NCBI GenBank assembly: GCA_964368625.1
Contig: CAYJBH010000012.1
Coordinates: 6,622-70,621, forward strand
DNA: 64,000 nt
Direction of reading: 5' to 3'
Source of the DNA: CAYJBH01 sp964368625
GTDB lineage: Bacteria; Bacillota; Clostridia; Oscillospirales; Ruminococcaceae
Below, piece by piece: positions 1-7,859 of this stretch. The notes beneath the pieces are model-generated. The model was not told where the DNA came from, made no database searches, and saw only the letters and a list, made by a program, of their open reading frames with translations. The translations under genes and the position numbers were made by a program. Position 1 is the stretch's first letter. Each line of letters begins with the position of its first letter.

Positions 1-138
1 GCTAAATGTTACGGAGGTGACATCACCCGTAAAAAGAAGTTGCTTGAAAAGCAAAAAGAGGGTAAAAAGAAGATGCGCCAGCTTGGTAGCGTAGAGGTGC
101 CGAGCGAGGCATTCACCGCAGTTTTGAAGTTAGATTAG
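1..138 (+). CDS. lepA: Elongation factor 4 (LepA), C-terminal end only
   Basis: Partial gene that enters from the left edge; only the last 45 residues and the TAG stop are present. The residues carry the highly conserved LepA C-terminal signature: a KCYGGD motif, then a basic KKKLLEKQKEGKKKM stretch, then GSVEVPSEAF just before the stop. LepA is a ribosome-associated GTPase that acts on stalled or mistranslocated ribosomes. The GTPase domains lie outside the window. The AEC transporter gene starts 24 bp downstream on the same strand, so the two may be cotranscribed, although the intervening ribosome binding site is weak. Confidence 0.95.
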   Translation, partial: AKCYGGDITRKKKLLEKQKEGKKKMRQLGSVEVPSEAFTAVLKLD

Positions 139-162
139 TATTTAAAGAACGGAACAACATTT

Positions 163-1104
163 ATGGAAATTGCGGTTATTCTTTTTAAGCAGATTATCGT
201 TATGATTTTGCTAATGGGAATTGGGTTCTTTTTAAGCAAAAGAAAACTACTTAGCCAAACCACCATTGATGAGCTAACCAACCTTCTTTTACTGGTAGTT
301 ATAAGTGCAACCATCATGGCTTCGTTTCAGGCGGATTACTCCCCCGAGGCATCCCGAAACCTTGCTTTCAGCCTTGTTCTGTCTATGGTAGTTATGGCGA
401 TGGGTGTTGTTATTGCCACAATATGTTTTGGAACACAAACCGTGCGCCGCAAGCTTTGTGTTATGGGTGCAGCTTACTCAAACAGTGGGTTTATGGCTTT
501 CCCCCTACTCCTTGCTACATTTGGAGAGATTGGCATTTTTTACGGCACCGCCTATGTTGCTATGTTTAACCTTTCTCTCTGGTCCCACGGGGTTACCATA
601 ATGTCGAGCGATGAAAAGGTTTCCTTTAAAAAGCGTGCTATCTCAATACTAAAAACCCCTGCAATCATCGCGGTAATTGCAGGGGTTATAACCTATATAT
701 TCAACATTAAATTTCCACCGATAGTAAACGATACCTTAGGATATATATCAGATCTAAACACCCCACTAGCCATGATACTTATAGGGGTATTTGTTTCTCG
801 TTGTAACCTAAAAGAGATTTTTATCGACAAGATAATTCTTCCGGTGGTTGCAGTTAAGCTATTGGTAATCCCAATAGCTACCATACTTCTATTCTATATA
901 ATAACCCGTTTTATCGAGTTGGATATAACTATGTTGCTCTCGGTTCTTATCTGTGCATCAACCTGTACCGCAAGCACGGTGGTATTACTATCTCAAAAAT
1001 ACGGTAGAAATGTCGATTTTGCTGTAAGGTTAGTTACATTTTCTACCCTTTGTTGTGTCGTAACCGTTCCGCTTGTAACATCTTTTGCGAGATTTGTTCT
1101 TTAG
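163..1104 (+). CDS. AEC-family (auxin efflux carrier / malate permease type) transporter
   Basis: A 313-residue integral membrane protein with about ten hydrophobic segments in two groups, as expected for the AEC family of bacterial secondary carriers, whose usual length is about 300-320 residues. A family-typical small-residue stretch (SNSGFMAFPLLLATFG, about residues 107-122) lies in the first half, and ICASTCTASTVVLLSQKYG near the C-terminus matches the second half. The substrate of bacterial AEC proteins is usually unknown, with malate or other organic anions reported for some. It follows lepA and converges on acpS, overlapping its stop by 4 bp. No signal peptide is present beyond the first membrane segment. 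Confidence 0.8.
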   Translation: MEIAVILFKQIIVMILLMGIGFFLSKRKLLSQTTIDELTNLLLLVVISATIMASFQADYSPEASRNLAFSLVLSMVVMAMGVVIATICFGTQTVRRKLCVMGAAYSNSGFMAFPLLLATFGEIGIFYGTAYVAMFNLSLWSHGVTIMSSDEKVSFKKRAISILKTPAIIAVIAGVITYIFNIKFPPIVNDTLGYISDLNTPLAMILIGVFVSRCNLKEIFIDKIILPVVAVKLLVIPIATILLFYIITRFIELDITMLLSVLICASTCTASTVVLLSQKYGRNVDFAVRLVTFSTLCCVVTVPLVTSFARFVL

Positions 1105-1457
1105 CGTCCAAGAGTTACAACCACTATAGCTAATCCGCCCTCATGCGTAACCGAAACCGAAGGTCTGCTTCTACCACACAGCCTTCTCGCCGGGCCTGCT
1201 AACTTTAAAAAGGGCCTGCCGTTAGGTCGATGTAGAAGCTCAACATCACGTAAAGAAAACCTAGTAAGTATCCCACAACCTACAGCTTTTGAAAATGCCT
1301 CCTTTGCGGCAAAACAAGCTGCTGCGGTTTTGGGGTTAAATTTTCGTGCCGTAAGTTCGGCATATTCCCTTTCTCCGAATACTCGTTTAACGAAATGTTC
1401 AGATTTTAGGCTCTTTTCAATTCTGCTGATTAACACAGCATCTATACCTATTTTCAA
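1101..1457 (-). CDS. acpS: Holo-[acyl-carrier-protein] synthase AcpS
   Basis: A 118-residue protein, the normal AcpS size. It transfers 4'-phosphopantetheine from CoA to a serine of acyl carrier protein, activating it for fatty acid synthesis in the cytoplasm. The start shows GIDAVLISRIEKSL with the Mg-binding aspartate near residue 6, and the FAAKEAFSKAVG block carries the conserved KEA motif with the second metal ligand. The C-terminal VSVTHEGGLAIVVV matches the conserved SxSH/T strand. The start is a TTG preceded by GGGGAT. It is transcribed divergently from mazF; in Bacillus acpS also lies near ndoA, but the alr and antitoxin genes found there are absent here. Confidence 0.92.
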   Translation of the reverse strand: MKIGIDAVLISRIEKSLKSEHFVKRVFGEREYAELTARKFNPKTAAACFAAKEAFSKAVGCGILTRFSLRDVELLHRPNGRPFLKLAGPARRLCGRSRPSVSVTHEGGLAIVVVTLGR

Positions 1458-1484
1458 TTTACTATCCCCACAATTTATTAATTA

Positions 1485-1513
1485 ATTATACCTCGTATGG
1501 AATAAAAAGTAAA
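1485..1513 (-). promoter_or_regulatory. Sigma-A type promoter for acpS
   Basis: On the minus strand a TTTACT -35 box (1508-1513) and a perfect TATAAT -10 box (1485-1490) are 17 bp apart. The start would fall about 20 bp upstream of the acpS TTG. No experimental support. Confidence 0.6.
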
Positions 1514-1560
1514 GTAACGGCAAAAATACCATTGCAACGTAATAATTAAAGGAGTTAGCA

Positions 1561-1905
1561 ATGGAGATAAAAAGAGGCGAGGTTTTTTATGCCGATTTAA
1601 GCCCGGTAGTAGGCTCAGAGCAGGGCGGAATAAGACCGGTACTTATTGTTCAAAACAATGTCGGTAATCGACACAGCCCTACCGTTATTGCCGCCGCTAT
1701 AACAAGCAGAACAGGAAAAAACCCGCTACCGACACATATACCAATTAGCAGTGTCGACTGCGGACTTTCTAAAGATAGTGTAATATTGTTAGAACAGCTT
1801 AGAACGATAGACAAACGTAGACTCCGCGAAAAAACAGGCACAATTCCCGATGGACGGTTAAGGCAGGTAGATGGTGCTCTCGGCGTTAGTCTTGGTCTAC
1901 AATAG
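1561..1905 (+). CDS. mazF: MazF/EndoA (PemK-family) mRNA interferase toxin
   Basis: A 114-residue protein closely resembling Bacillus EndoA (NdoA), a sequence-specific endoribonuclease that cleaves mRNA. The N-terminus KRGEVFYADLSPVVGSEQGG leads into Arg25 of the GIRPV motif and Thr48 of AAITS, the two residues known to be catalytic in the family, so the enzyme appears active. The ribosome binding site AAAGGAG lies 6-7 bp before the ATG. No MazE/NdoAI-like antitoxin ORF sits in the 103 bp between it and acpS, which is unusual. Nine base pairs downstream begins spoVAE on the same strand, so the toxin and a spore protein are probably cotranscribed. Confidence 0.92.
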   Translation: MEIKRGEVFYADLSPVVGSEQGGIRPVLIVQNNVGNRHSPTVIAAAITSRTGKNPLPTHIPISSVDCGLSKDSVILLEQLRTIDKRRLREKTGTIPDGRLRQVDGALGVSLGLQ

Positions 1906-1914
1906 GAGGATAAC

Positions 1915-2274
1915 GTGTTTCTAGTGTTAAAAGCCATCTTGATAGGTGGCCTGTTGTGCGGTATTTGTCAAATTGTTATTGATAGCTTTGCGGTTACACC
2001 GGCAAAACTTCTTGTTAGTCTGTTCATCCTCGGTGCACTTTTCTCGGCTTTTGGGTTATATGAGCCTTTTATTGAGTTTGCCGGCGCCGGTGCTACCGTG
2101 CCACTTCCGGGGTTTGGCCATCTAATGATGCAGGGTGTTATCGAAGCTGTTGATAGCGAGGGATTATCCGGAATATTAACAGGAGGCCTAAGCTCGGCTG
2201 CTGCGGGAATTTGTGGTTCGGTAATCTGTGCCGCACTTGCCGCACTACTTTCACACAGCCACCAGCCTGAATAA
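1915..2274 (+). CDS. spoVAE: Stage V sporulation protein AE (SpoVA-family channel subunit)
   Basis: A 119-residue membrane protein that matches the SpoVAE/SpoVAC family. The diagnostic block FGLYEPFIEFAGAGATVPLPGFG (about residues 46-68) is almost fully conserved, flanked by hydrophobic segments at both ends. SpoVA proteins form an inner-membrane channel that loads dipicolinic acid into the forespore and releases it on germination. The start is GTG at 1915 with a perfect AGGAGG (1904-1909). The gene normally belongs to a spoVA operon; here it stands alone behind mazF, so the remaining subunits must lie elsewhere or be absent. Good evidence for a spore-forming lineage. Confidence 0.85.
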   Translation: MFLVLKAILIGGLLCGICQIVIDSFAVTPAKLLVSLFILGALFSAFGLYEPFIEFAGAGATVPLPGFGHLMMQGVIEAVDSEGLSGILTGGLSSAAAGICGSVICAALAALLSHSHQPE

Positions 2275-2284
2275 ATGTAAAAAC

Positions 2285-3100
2285 TTATAGCTCGTAGGGT
2301 TGAGGTTTCCTTTTCTTATAGTAAAAGGCTTCCTTAAACCCTATGTTTTTTAATAGCTGTGTTGCCTCGGGAATTCCGCAGCCTACGTCACTTTCCCTAT
2401 GGGCATCGCTACCCAAGGTAATCAGCCTGCCACCCATGTTATAATACATTTTCAATAATTCTTCGTCGGGCAAGGTTACTCCAATAGGTTGACGTAAACC
2501 AGAGGTATTACATTCTAAAGCAATACCCTTTTCAATTATTAAGGCATAAAGCTCCTTAACCTCTTTGCTAAACTTGTTCATATCGCAGGGATATCCTTCA
2601 CGCAAAAAATAGCGCGAAGGATATGTTAAGTGTGCCAGGACATCGCCTAAATTAAGGTTTACAGTCTCAACGAGTTCCTTAAGATATCGTCTTATTATCA
2701 TATCTCCCTCGCTACGAACTCTATCAACCTTTATACGATAAAATTCGGCCTCATCAAATAAATTATGCTGTGAAATTATTACCTGGTCGTAGTCATGTCT
2801 TTCTACAACCTGCTTACCTATCTGTGGATAGTGAACTGCCTGTCCAAGCTCGGTACCACACATAACCGTTATCCCGGCCTCATCGGCAATCGACTTAATT
2901 GCCTTTACCGAGTCGACCGAGAAATCTATCTCATTCCAAAACTCGCTGGTATGATTATGCTCGGTATCAACATGATCGGTAAGACATATTACGGATATTC
3001 CTTTTGCTGATGCGCCCCTGCATATCATGCTAAGCTCGGAATGCCCATCATGACTAATAATGCTATGTAAATGTGTATCGGCAATTATCTTTTCGAACAT
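2285..3100 (-). CDS. PHP-domain phosphoesterase (histidinol-phosphatase HisK type)
   Basis: A 271-residue PHP-domain metal-dependent phosphoesterase. Metal-binding motifs are visible in order: DTHLHS near residue 9, LTDHVD about residue 40, CGTELGQ about residue 81, ISQHN about residue 109 and the C-terminal GSDAH about residue 232. The family hydrolyses phosphomonoesters; Firmicute members of this length are often histidinol-phosphatases, but no histidine biosynthesis gene is nearby, so the substrate is uncertain. It lies 21 bp downstream of the AbrB-like gene on the same strand and may be cotranscribed with it. The 10-bp gap to spoVAE holds no terminator. Confidence 0.8.
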   Translation of the reverse strand: MFEKIIADTHLHSIISHDGHSELSMICRGASAKGISVICLTDHVDTEHNHTSEFWNEIDFSVDSVKAIKSIADEAGITVMCGTELGQAVHYPQIGKQVVERHDYDQVIISQHNLFDEAEFYRIKVDRVRSEGDMIIRRYLKELVETVNLNLGDVLAHLTYPSRYFLREGYPCDMNKFSKEVKELYALIIEKGIALECNTSGLRQPIGVTLPDEELLKMYYNMGGRLITLGSDAHRESDVGCGIPEATQLLKNIGFKEAFYYKKRKPQPYEL

Positions 3101-3121
3101 TGACCCCCCTAAAAAGTAAAA

Positions 3122-3364
3122 TTAAAGATCGCCTATTTTCTTGCGACACTGCGAACATAGTAACCTATTGTTAAAATCCTTAAGTTTTTTATCTCCGCCG
3201 CAAAAAACACATGATTCCTGGTGTTTTCTTAATACAATAGCATCGTTTTCGGTATATATTTCCACTCCATCTCCAACCTCGAGGTTATGGGTACGTCTTA
3301 GTTCTATAGGAAGAACCACACGTCCGAGATCGTCAATTTTTCTTACTATTCCGGTTGATTTCAT
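3122..3364 (-). CDS. AbrB/SpoVT-type transcriptional regulator with C-terminal zinc ribbon
   Basis: An 80-residue DNA-binding protein. Residues 1-45 form the AbrB swapped-hairpin domain (KSTGIVRKIDDLGRVVLPIE, then LEVGDGVEIY), typical of transition-state regulators such as AbrB, Abh and SpoVT. Residues about 51-75 add a small zinc ribbon with a CVFCGG and a CSQC pair. I chose the ATG at 3364 because GAAAGGAAC lies just upstream and the protein then begins exactly like AbrB; an ATG 19 codons upstream is possible but abuts a hairpin. It probably controls growth-phase or sporulation genes. It is preceded by the terminator of the XRE gene. Confidence 0.88.
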   Translation of the reverse strand: MKSTGIVRKIDDLGRVVLPIELRRTHNLEVGDGVEIYTENDAIVLRKHQESCVFCGGDKKLKDFNNRLLCSQCRKKIGDL

Positions 3365-3424
3365 TTTTGTTCCTTTCAGTAACTTTGATATAGGGTGAGA
3401 AGTATTTCTGTCTCCACCCATAAA

Positions 3425-3463
3425 ACTGCGATACCAATTCCTTAATCAAGGTTGTATCGCAGT
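3425..3463 (-). terminator. Hairpin terminator downstream of the XRE gene
   Basis: A 10-bp perfect stem (ACTGCGATAC paired with GTATCGCAGT) carries an inner CCTT/AAGG stem. On the minus strand it is followed by TTTTATGG. It separates the XRE gene from the AbrB-like gene, either as a terminator or as an attenuator. Confidence 0.65.
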
Positions 3464-3559
3464 CTTATTTTAATATATTTTCTTTTGAATGTAAACATTC
3501 ATAATGAAAAAATCACACATTTTATACAAATATGTCGTAATTAATAATTACGTTAAATA

Positions 3560-4261
3560 TTATCTGCTGTTGTTATACTTTTCTAATCTTGTTTCGGTGC
3601 TTTTAATTATATTAAGTAAACTTGGTGCATAAAGAGCATAGTCTTTATTAAGCTGTTCGGTATTCATAATAAACGCCGATGTATCCTTTACCGAGGCACC
3701 AAGACCAACCTCTTCACCCTTAAGTATGGCACGAACATTCGCCTCACATATATGCATCTCAGCACCGGTGTATCCCTCAAAGCTGTTTTTTGAAATTGAA
3801 AAAAGGCTTTCGGTGTTTTTTGCATTAGACCCGTAGATATACCTAAACATTTTATAAATAGATAGTGCAAAATATGCCGATATCTCACCTACCAACGCCT
3901 TATCCGGACAACCGTTAAGTTTATCGAACAAGATATTAAGCGAGTTAGATAACAACTTTTTATTTAAAGTAGGCAAAACACTTCCACGATATGCACTATC
4001 TTTAATCGAAGATGGATCCGGAATGTCGTCAACCGAAAGTGCACGTCCCGTTCTCTCAGCACTGCGTCCCAGCAAATAATCGCAAGAAACGCCATAATAG
4101 TTAGCCGCCTTAACAACAAAATCAAGACCACACTCCCTTATCCCCTTTTCATAATGGGATAAAAGAGCCTGTGATACTCCAAATTCTTTTGCCGCCTGTT
4201 TTTGGGTTATTCCCTTTTCCTTCCTCAACAGTGTTATTATTCTGCTGAAATCGCCGGCCAT
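3560..4261 (-). CDS. XRE-family helix-turn-helix transcriptional regulator
   Basis: A 233-residue protein. Residues about 7-65 form a Cro/CI-type helix-turn-helix: RIITLLRKEKGITQKQAAKE, then VSQALLSHYEKG, ending with YYGVSCDYLLGR, the usual XRE domain end. The remaining 165 residues are helical and unrecognised, probably a sensing or dimerisation domain. Targets are unknown. It is divergent from the glycogen operon across a 421-bp intergenic region and has its own promoter with a palindrome near the likely start of transcription, consistent with autoregulation. Possible control of the glycogen operon is only inference from position. Confidence 0.82.
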   Translation of the reverse strand: MAGDFSRIITLLRKEKGITQKQAAKEFGVSQALLSHYEKGIRECGLDFVVKAANYYGVSCDYLLGRSAERTGRALSVDDIPDPSSIKDSAYRGSVLPTLNKKLLSNSLNILFDKLNGCPDKALVGEISAYFALSIYKMFRYIYGSNAKNTESLFSISKNSFEGYTGAEMHICEANVRAILKGEEVGLGASVKDTSAFIMNTEQLNKDYALYAPSLLNIIKSTETRLEKYNNSR

Positions 4262-4290
4262 AAATTACACACCTTTACTTCTTCAAAATT

Positions 4291-4333
4291 ATTACGTAAT
4301 GTAAATTATAGTGTATAAAAAACCTTTTGTAAA
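4291..4333 (-). promoter_or_regulatory. Promoter of the XRE gene with palindromic operator
   Basis: On the minus strand TTTACA (4328-4333) and TATAAT (4305-4310) are 17 bp apart. The perfect 10-bp palindrome ATTACGTAAT (4291-4300) lies a few bases downstream of the -10 box, where a bound repressor would block the start. A partial copy (AATTACGTT) lies near 3546, just beyond the gene's stop. Confidence 0.55.
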
Positions 4334-4529
4334 TAGCAATTTAAAATGTTTGTATAAATTTGTTAAATATACTAATATATTATAACTGTTTTGTTGGAAA
4401 GGGACGAAAAGCATAGAATAATTTACACCGAGAGGTGTTTTTTATGGTTAATTTAACATTTAGAGCATTAGGCCGTGTGGATATTAGTAAGAACTAGTAA
4501 AAATAAGACTGTTTGTGTGCTAAAAAGGG
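4334..4529. other. Intergenic region upstream of the glycogen operon
   Basis: AT-rich non-coding stretch. It holds a small hairpin followed by six T residues (ACACC-GAGA-GGTGT, 4425-4443) on the plus strand, and directly after it a possible 17-codon ORF (4444-4497, MVNLTFRALGRV...) with GAGAGGTG upstream. Neither is supported beyond its form; a short leader RNA or attenuator is possible. Confidence 0.3.
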
Positions 4530-4558
4530 TTGACTTTTGTTGTTTCGGGTATTAGAAT
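4530..4558 (+). promoter_or_regulatory. Sigma-A type promoter for the glycogen operon
   Basis: TTGACT (4530-4535) and TAGAAT (4553-4558) are separated by 17 bp. A transcript from here would have a leader of about 120 nt before the first glg gene. No cre site or known riboswitch is recognisable in that leader. Confidence 0.6.
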
Positions 4559-4682
4559 GTATTATATGGAAAATACAACAAGGGATTAATTTACCTTTTT
4601 GGCGGAATAGTTTTTACATGGCGCAATATAATTAATAAGAGAACGATACTAATTGAAAAACGAACGGGCTTTAAGCAGATGA

Positions 4683-6599
4683 ATGTGGATGGATGGCACT
4701 ATGTTGAATTTATTTAGCACTAATGATGTAGAAATGTACTCCCAATTTCACCGTGAGGTTAATGGTGAGAGTTATAAGTTTATGGGTGCTCATTCTGCTT
4801 TTAGAAATTTAAGAAACGGCGTTGTTTTTAGGGTTTATGCCCCAAATGCCGAAGATGTTTTTGTTTCGGGCGACTTTTGCAACTGGGATGACGAAAAGCA
4901 TTGCATGTATCCCATAACAGAGAACGGGTTATACGAGTGCTTTATACCCGGTGTTACCTATGGCAATAAATATCGCTATGTTATAATAACGAAGGACGAT
5001 AAGAAGCTATATCGTCCCGACCCCTATGCATTTCAAAGTATTATGGTTAATAATGAAACCATTTCAGTTATAAGCAATCCCTTTGGATATCATTGGAAGG
5101 ACGGCACCTGGAGACGTGAGAGAATTAACAAAGGTGTAAAAACCCAACCAGTTAATATCTATGAACTACATCTTGGATCATGGAGAAGAAATTCTGATAA
5201 CTCTAACTGCAACTACAGAACTATCGCAGATACTCTTGTTGCATATGTAAATGAGATGAGTTATACCCATGTATTATTAATGCCGATAAACTTCCCAACA
5301 TCTAGATCGGTATATGGCTATATAGTAAGAAGCTTTTTTGCTCCTAACAATAACTACGGTGAAGCATCTGACCTTATGTATCTTATTGATAAGATGCATG
5401 AGGCCGGCATTGCTGTTATTTTGGATATTCCGGTGATGGGATTTCCGGAGGATGACAGAGGGCTGTTCCTTTTTGACGGTGACCATCTCTATGAAGAACC
5501 GAACCCGTTACATCGTTTAGATAGAAAAACCGGAATGACTCTTTTCAACTATGCAAGTACCGAGATTCAAAGCTTTATGATATCCGCGGCAGTGTTCTGG
5601 ACATCTGTTTACCACTTCGATGGTATTAAGCTAAGTGCCGTCTCCTCGGTGTTACACCTTGATTATGAGAGGGGTGAGGGTGAATGGGAAAAGAACACCT
5701 TTGGAGGCAACGAAAATCTTGCAGGCATATCATTCCTACAAAATCTTAATAAGGAACTGCATCAGCGAGATGAACACATAATTACAATCGCTAAGGACGA
5801 CAGTGGTTGGCCAACAGTAACGCAGGATAGCTTGCGTGGCGGCCTTGGATTTGATTTTACAATGGATTCTCACTGGACCGAGAATATACTCTCCTATATG
5901 TCGAACGATCCATTTTTTAGAAAAAATTATCATCAACAGCTAACCGAAAACCTTAACCTCTCTGCCGGAGAGTCTACCATTGTTGGGTTCACTCATAACC
6001 AGGTTATGTTTGGTCAATGCTCCATGATAAATAAGATGCCGGGTGATTATGAAAACAAGTTCTCTAATCTTAGAACTCTTTACGGATATATGATGTCTCA
6101 CCCCGGGAAAAAAATTCTTTTCATGGGTAGCGAGATAGGTCAATTTATCGAGTGGAAACCTGATAAATCTCTTAGCTGGATGTTACTTGATTTTGATAGC
6201 CATCTTCAGCTACAACGTTATATAAAAGCGCTTAACCGATTTTACCTCAAGAATCCTTCGCTTTGGGAACTTGATAACAGCATTGATGGATTTGCATGGT
6301 TGGTTTCAGATGATAGCGAACAAAACATTATTGTTTTTTCTCGTTACGATGGTAAGGGCTCGCAACTTATATGCATCTCAAATTTTGCACCGGTGATGCG
6401 TGAAAATTATTGTATAGGGGTTCCGTCATCCGGTGTTTACCGTGAAGTTTTTAACTCTAACGAGGAAATTTTTGGTGGTTGCGGGCAAAAAAACTCAGGC
6501 GACATATTAAGCCGTCCCGGGTTAAGGCATGGGCATAATAACTGTATTAGCATAATGGTACCACCACTTTCAACCATATTTATTAACAAGGAATCCTAG
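4683..6599 (+). CDS. glgB: Branching-enzyme (GlgB) homologue lacking all catalytic carboxylates: probable pseudoenzyme
   Basis: A 638-residue protein, the length of a normal 1,4-alpha-glucan branching enzyme. An N-terminal CBM48 (about residues 37-115, with the VFVSGDFCNWDD motif) precedes a GH13 barrel and a C-terminal beta domain, and long family stretches such as NKMPGDYENKFSNLRTLYGY are intact. The active site is not. Region II RVDAV reads KLSAV (Ser318 for the nucleophile Asp), region III AEDS reads AKDDS (Lys371 for the acid/base Glu), region IV SHDEV reads THNQV (Asn439 for the stabilising Asp, Gln440 for Glu), and the region I His is Gly253. The frame has no stops or shifts, so it is maintained but should be unable to branch glucan. 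It may bind glycogen through CBM48 as scaffold or regulator. The start could also be 4689 or 4701; no strong ribosome binding site is seen. Confidence 0.9.
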   Translation: MWMDGTMLNLFSTNDVEMYSQFHREVNGESYKFMGAHSAFRNLRNGVVFRVYAPNAEDVFVSGDFCNWDDEKHCMYPITENGLYECFIPGVTYGNKYRYVIITKDDKKLYRPDPYAFQSIMVNNETISVISNPFGYHWKDGTWRRERINKGVKTQPVNIYELHLGSWRRNSDNSNCNYRTIADTLVAYVNEMSYTHVLLMPINFPTSRSVYGYIVRSFFAPNNNYGEASDLMYLIDKMHEAGIAVILDIPVMGFPEDDRGLFLFDGDHLYEEPNPLHRLDRKTGMTLFNYASTEIQSFMISAAVFWTSVYHFDGIKLSAVSSVLHLDYERGEGEWEKNTFGGNENLAGISFLQNLNKELHQRDEHIITIAKDDSGWPTVTQDSLRGGLGFDFTMDSHWTENILSYMSNDPFFRKNYHQQLTENLNLSAGESTIVGFTHNQVMFGQCSMINKMPGDYENKFSNLRTLYGYMMSHPGKKILFMGSEIGQFIEWKPDKSLSWMLLDFDSHLQLQRYIKALNRFYLKNPSLWELDNSIDGFAWLVSDDSEQNIIVFSRYDGKGSQLICISNFAPVMRENYCIGVPSSGVYREVFNSNEEIFGGCGQKNSGDILSRPGLRHGHNNCISIMVPPLSTIFINKES

Positions 6600-6644
6600 G
6601 TGATGAAAAAATATAAGATATAAACAAATAAAGGAGGGGTAATT

Positions 6645-7859
6645 TTGAAGGAGTGTGTTGCAATGCTACTTGCTGGGGGGCAAGGTAGCAGACTTTATAC
6701 CTTAACCAAAAAGCTAGCAAAACCGGCCGTGCCTTTTGGGGGAAAGTATAGGATTATTGATTTTCCATTATCCAACTGTATAAATAGCGGTATAGATACA
6801 GTTGGAGTATTAACTCAGTATCAGCCGCTTGTGCTTAATGAATACATAGGTAATGGACAGCCATGGAATCTCGACAGGCTTTATGGTGGTGTTCATGTTC
6901 TGTCTCCATACCAAAAAGCTAGCGGTTCCGACTGGTATAAAGGAACTGCAAATGCAATATACCAGAATATTGATTTTATCCGGCGATATGACCCTGAATA
7001 TGTGTTAATTCTCTCCGGCGACCATATATATAAGATGGATTATTCAGCAATGCTAGATTTTCATAAAGAAAAGGATGCCGACTGTAGCATAGCCGTTTTA
7101 AACGTTTCCAAGGAGGAGACCAAACGTTTTGGAATCATGACGGTTGATGACGATAACAGGATAAGCAAGTTTGAAGAAAAACCACAAAACTCTGATTCTA
7201 CACTTGCATCGATGGGCGTTTATATTTTCAAATGGGATAAACTGAAAAAATATCTTGAAGAGGATGAAGCTGAGGTAGGCTCTTCAAACGACTTTGGCAA
7301 AAACATTATTCCTAATATGCTTGGTGATGAACAGCGACTTTATGCATATAACTTTGATCATTATTGGAAGGATGTTGGAACCATTGAAAGCCTTTGGGAG
7401 GCAAACATGGATCTACTAAACCCAAATGTTGCACTAGACGTTTGGGATTCGAGATGGAAGGTATATTCAAGAAGCCCCGGTCTGCCACCACACAAAATAT
7501 TAAATGAAGCGGTAGTTGAGAACTCTATGATTACCGAAGGTTGCAGTATAGATGGACATGTAGATTTTGCCGTTCTTTTTGCAGGCGTTAAGGTTGGCAA
7601 AGGTGCTACAGTTAGAGACAGCATAATTATGCCGGGTGCAGTTATTGAGGAAGGCGCTGAGGTTCACTACTCGATAGTGGCTGAAAATGTTGTTATTAAA
7701 AAGAATGCTAAGGTGGGTGTAAGACCCGAAGATATGACTGAAAAAACCGGTTGGGGTATAACTGTTTTAGGCGAGGGAATTACTATAGGCGAAGGTGCTG
7801 TTATCGGTGCAAAAGTTATGTGTGAAAAGGACGTAGAGGAGGGTGAAGAGATATGGTAA
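6645..7859 (+). CDS. glgC: Glucose-1-phosphate adenylyltransferase, catalytic subunit GlgC
   Basis: A 404-residue ADP-glucose pyrophosphorylase, which makes ADP-glucose from glucose-1-phosphate and ATP, the committed step of bacterial glycogen synthesis. The nucleotide-binding loop LLAGGQGSRLYTLT, KPAVPFGGKYRIIDFPLSNC, the catalytic SGDHIYKMDY and the FEEKP sugar-phosphate motif are all present, followed by a left-handed beta-helix of hexapeptide repeats at the C-terminus. The start is TTG at 6645, fixed by AGGAGGGG (6632-6639) and by the family N-terminus. It overlaps glgD by 7 bp, indicating coupled translation. Confidence 0.96.
   Translation: MKECVAMLLAGGQGSRLYTLTKKLAKPAVPFGGKYRIIDFPLSNCINSGIDTVGVLTQYQPLVLNEYIGNGQPWNLDRLYGGVHVLSPYQKASGSDWYKGTANAIYQNIDFIRRYDPEYVLILSGDHIYKMDYSAMLDFHKEKDADCSIAVLNVSKEETKRFGIMTVDDDNRISKFEEKPQNSDSTLASMGVYIFKWDKLKKYLEEDEAEVGSSNDFGKNIIPNMLGDEQRLYAYNFDHYWKDVGTIESLWEANMDLLNPNVALDVWDSRWKVYSRSPGLPPHKILNEAVVENSMITEGCSIDGHVDFAVLFAGVKVGKGATVRDSIIMPGAVIEEGAEVHYSIVAENVVIKKNAKVGVRPEDMTEKTGWGITVLGEGITIGEGAVIGAKVMCEKDVEEGEEIW

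Noticed and set aside
4391..4480. Resemblance to a c-di-GMP-I (GEMM) riboswitch: GGGACGAAAAGC followed later by a hairpin and TATGG
   Set aside because: The conserved GGGACGCAAAGC has a C-to-A change and the stem around the upstream GAAA loop cannot form, so I do not call it.
4683..6599. GlgB-like gene as a decayed pseudogene
   Set aside because: The frame is complete, length and non-catalytic motifs are kept, and it leads the operon, so a maintained pseudoenzyme is more likely than decay.
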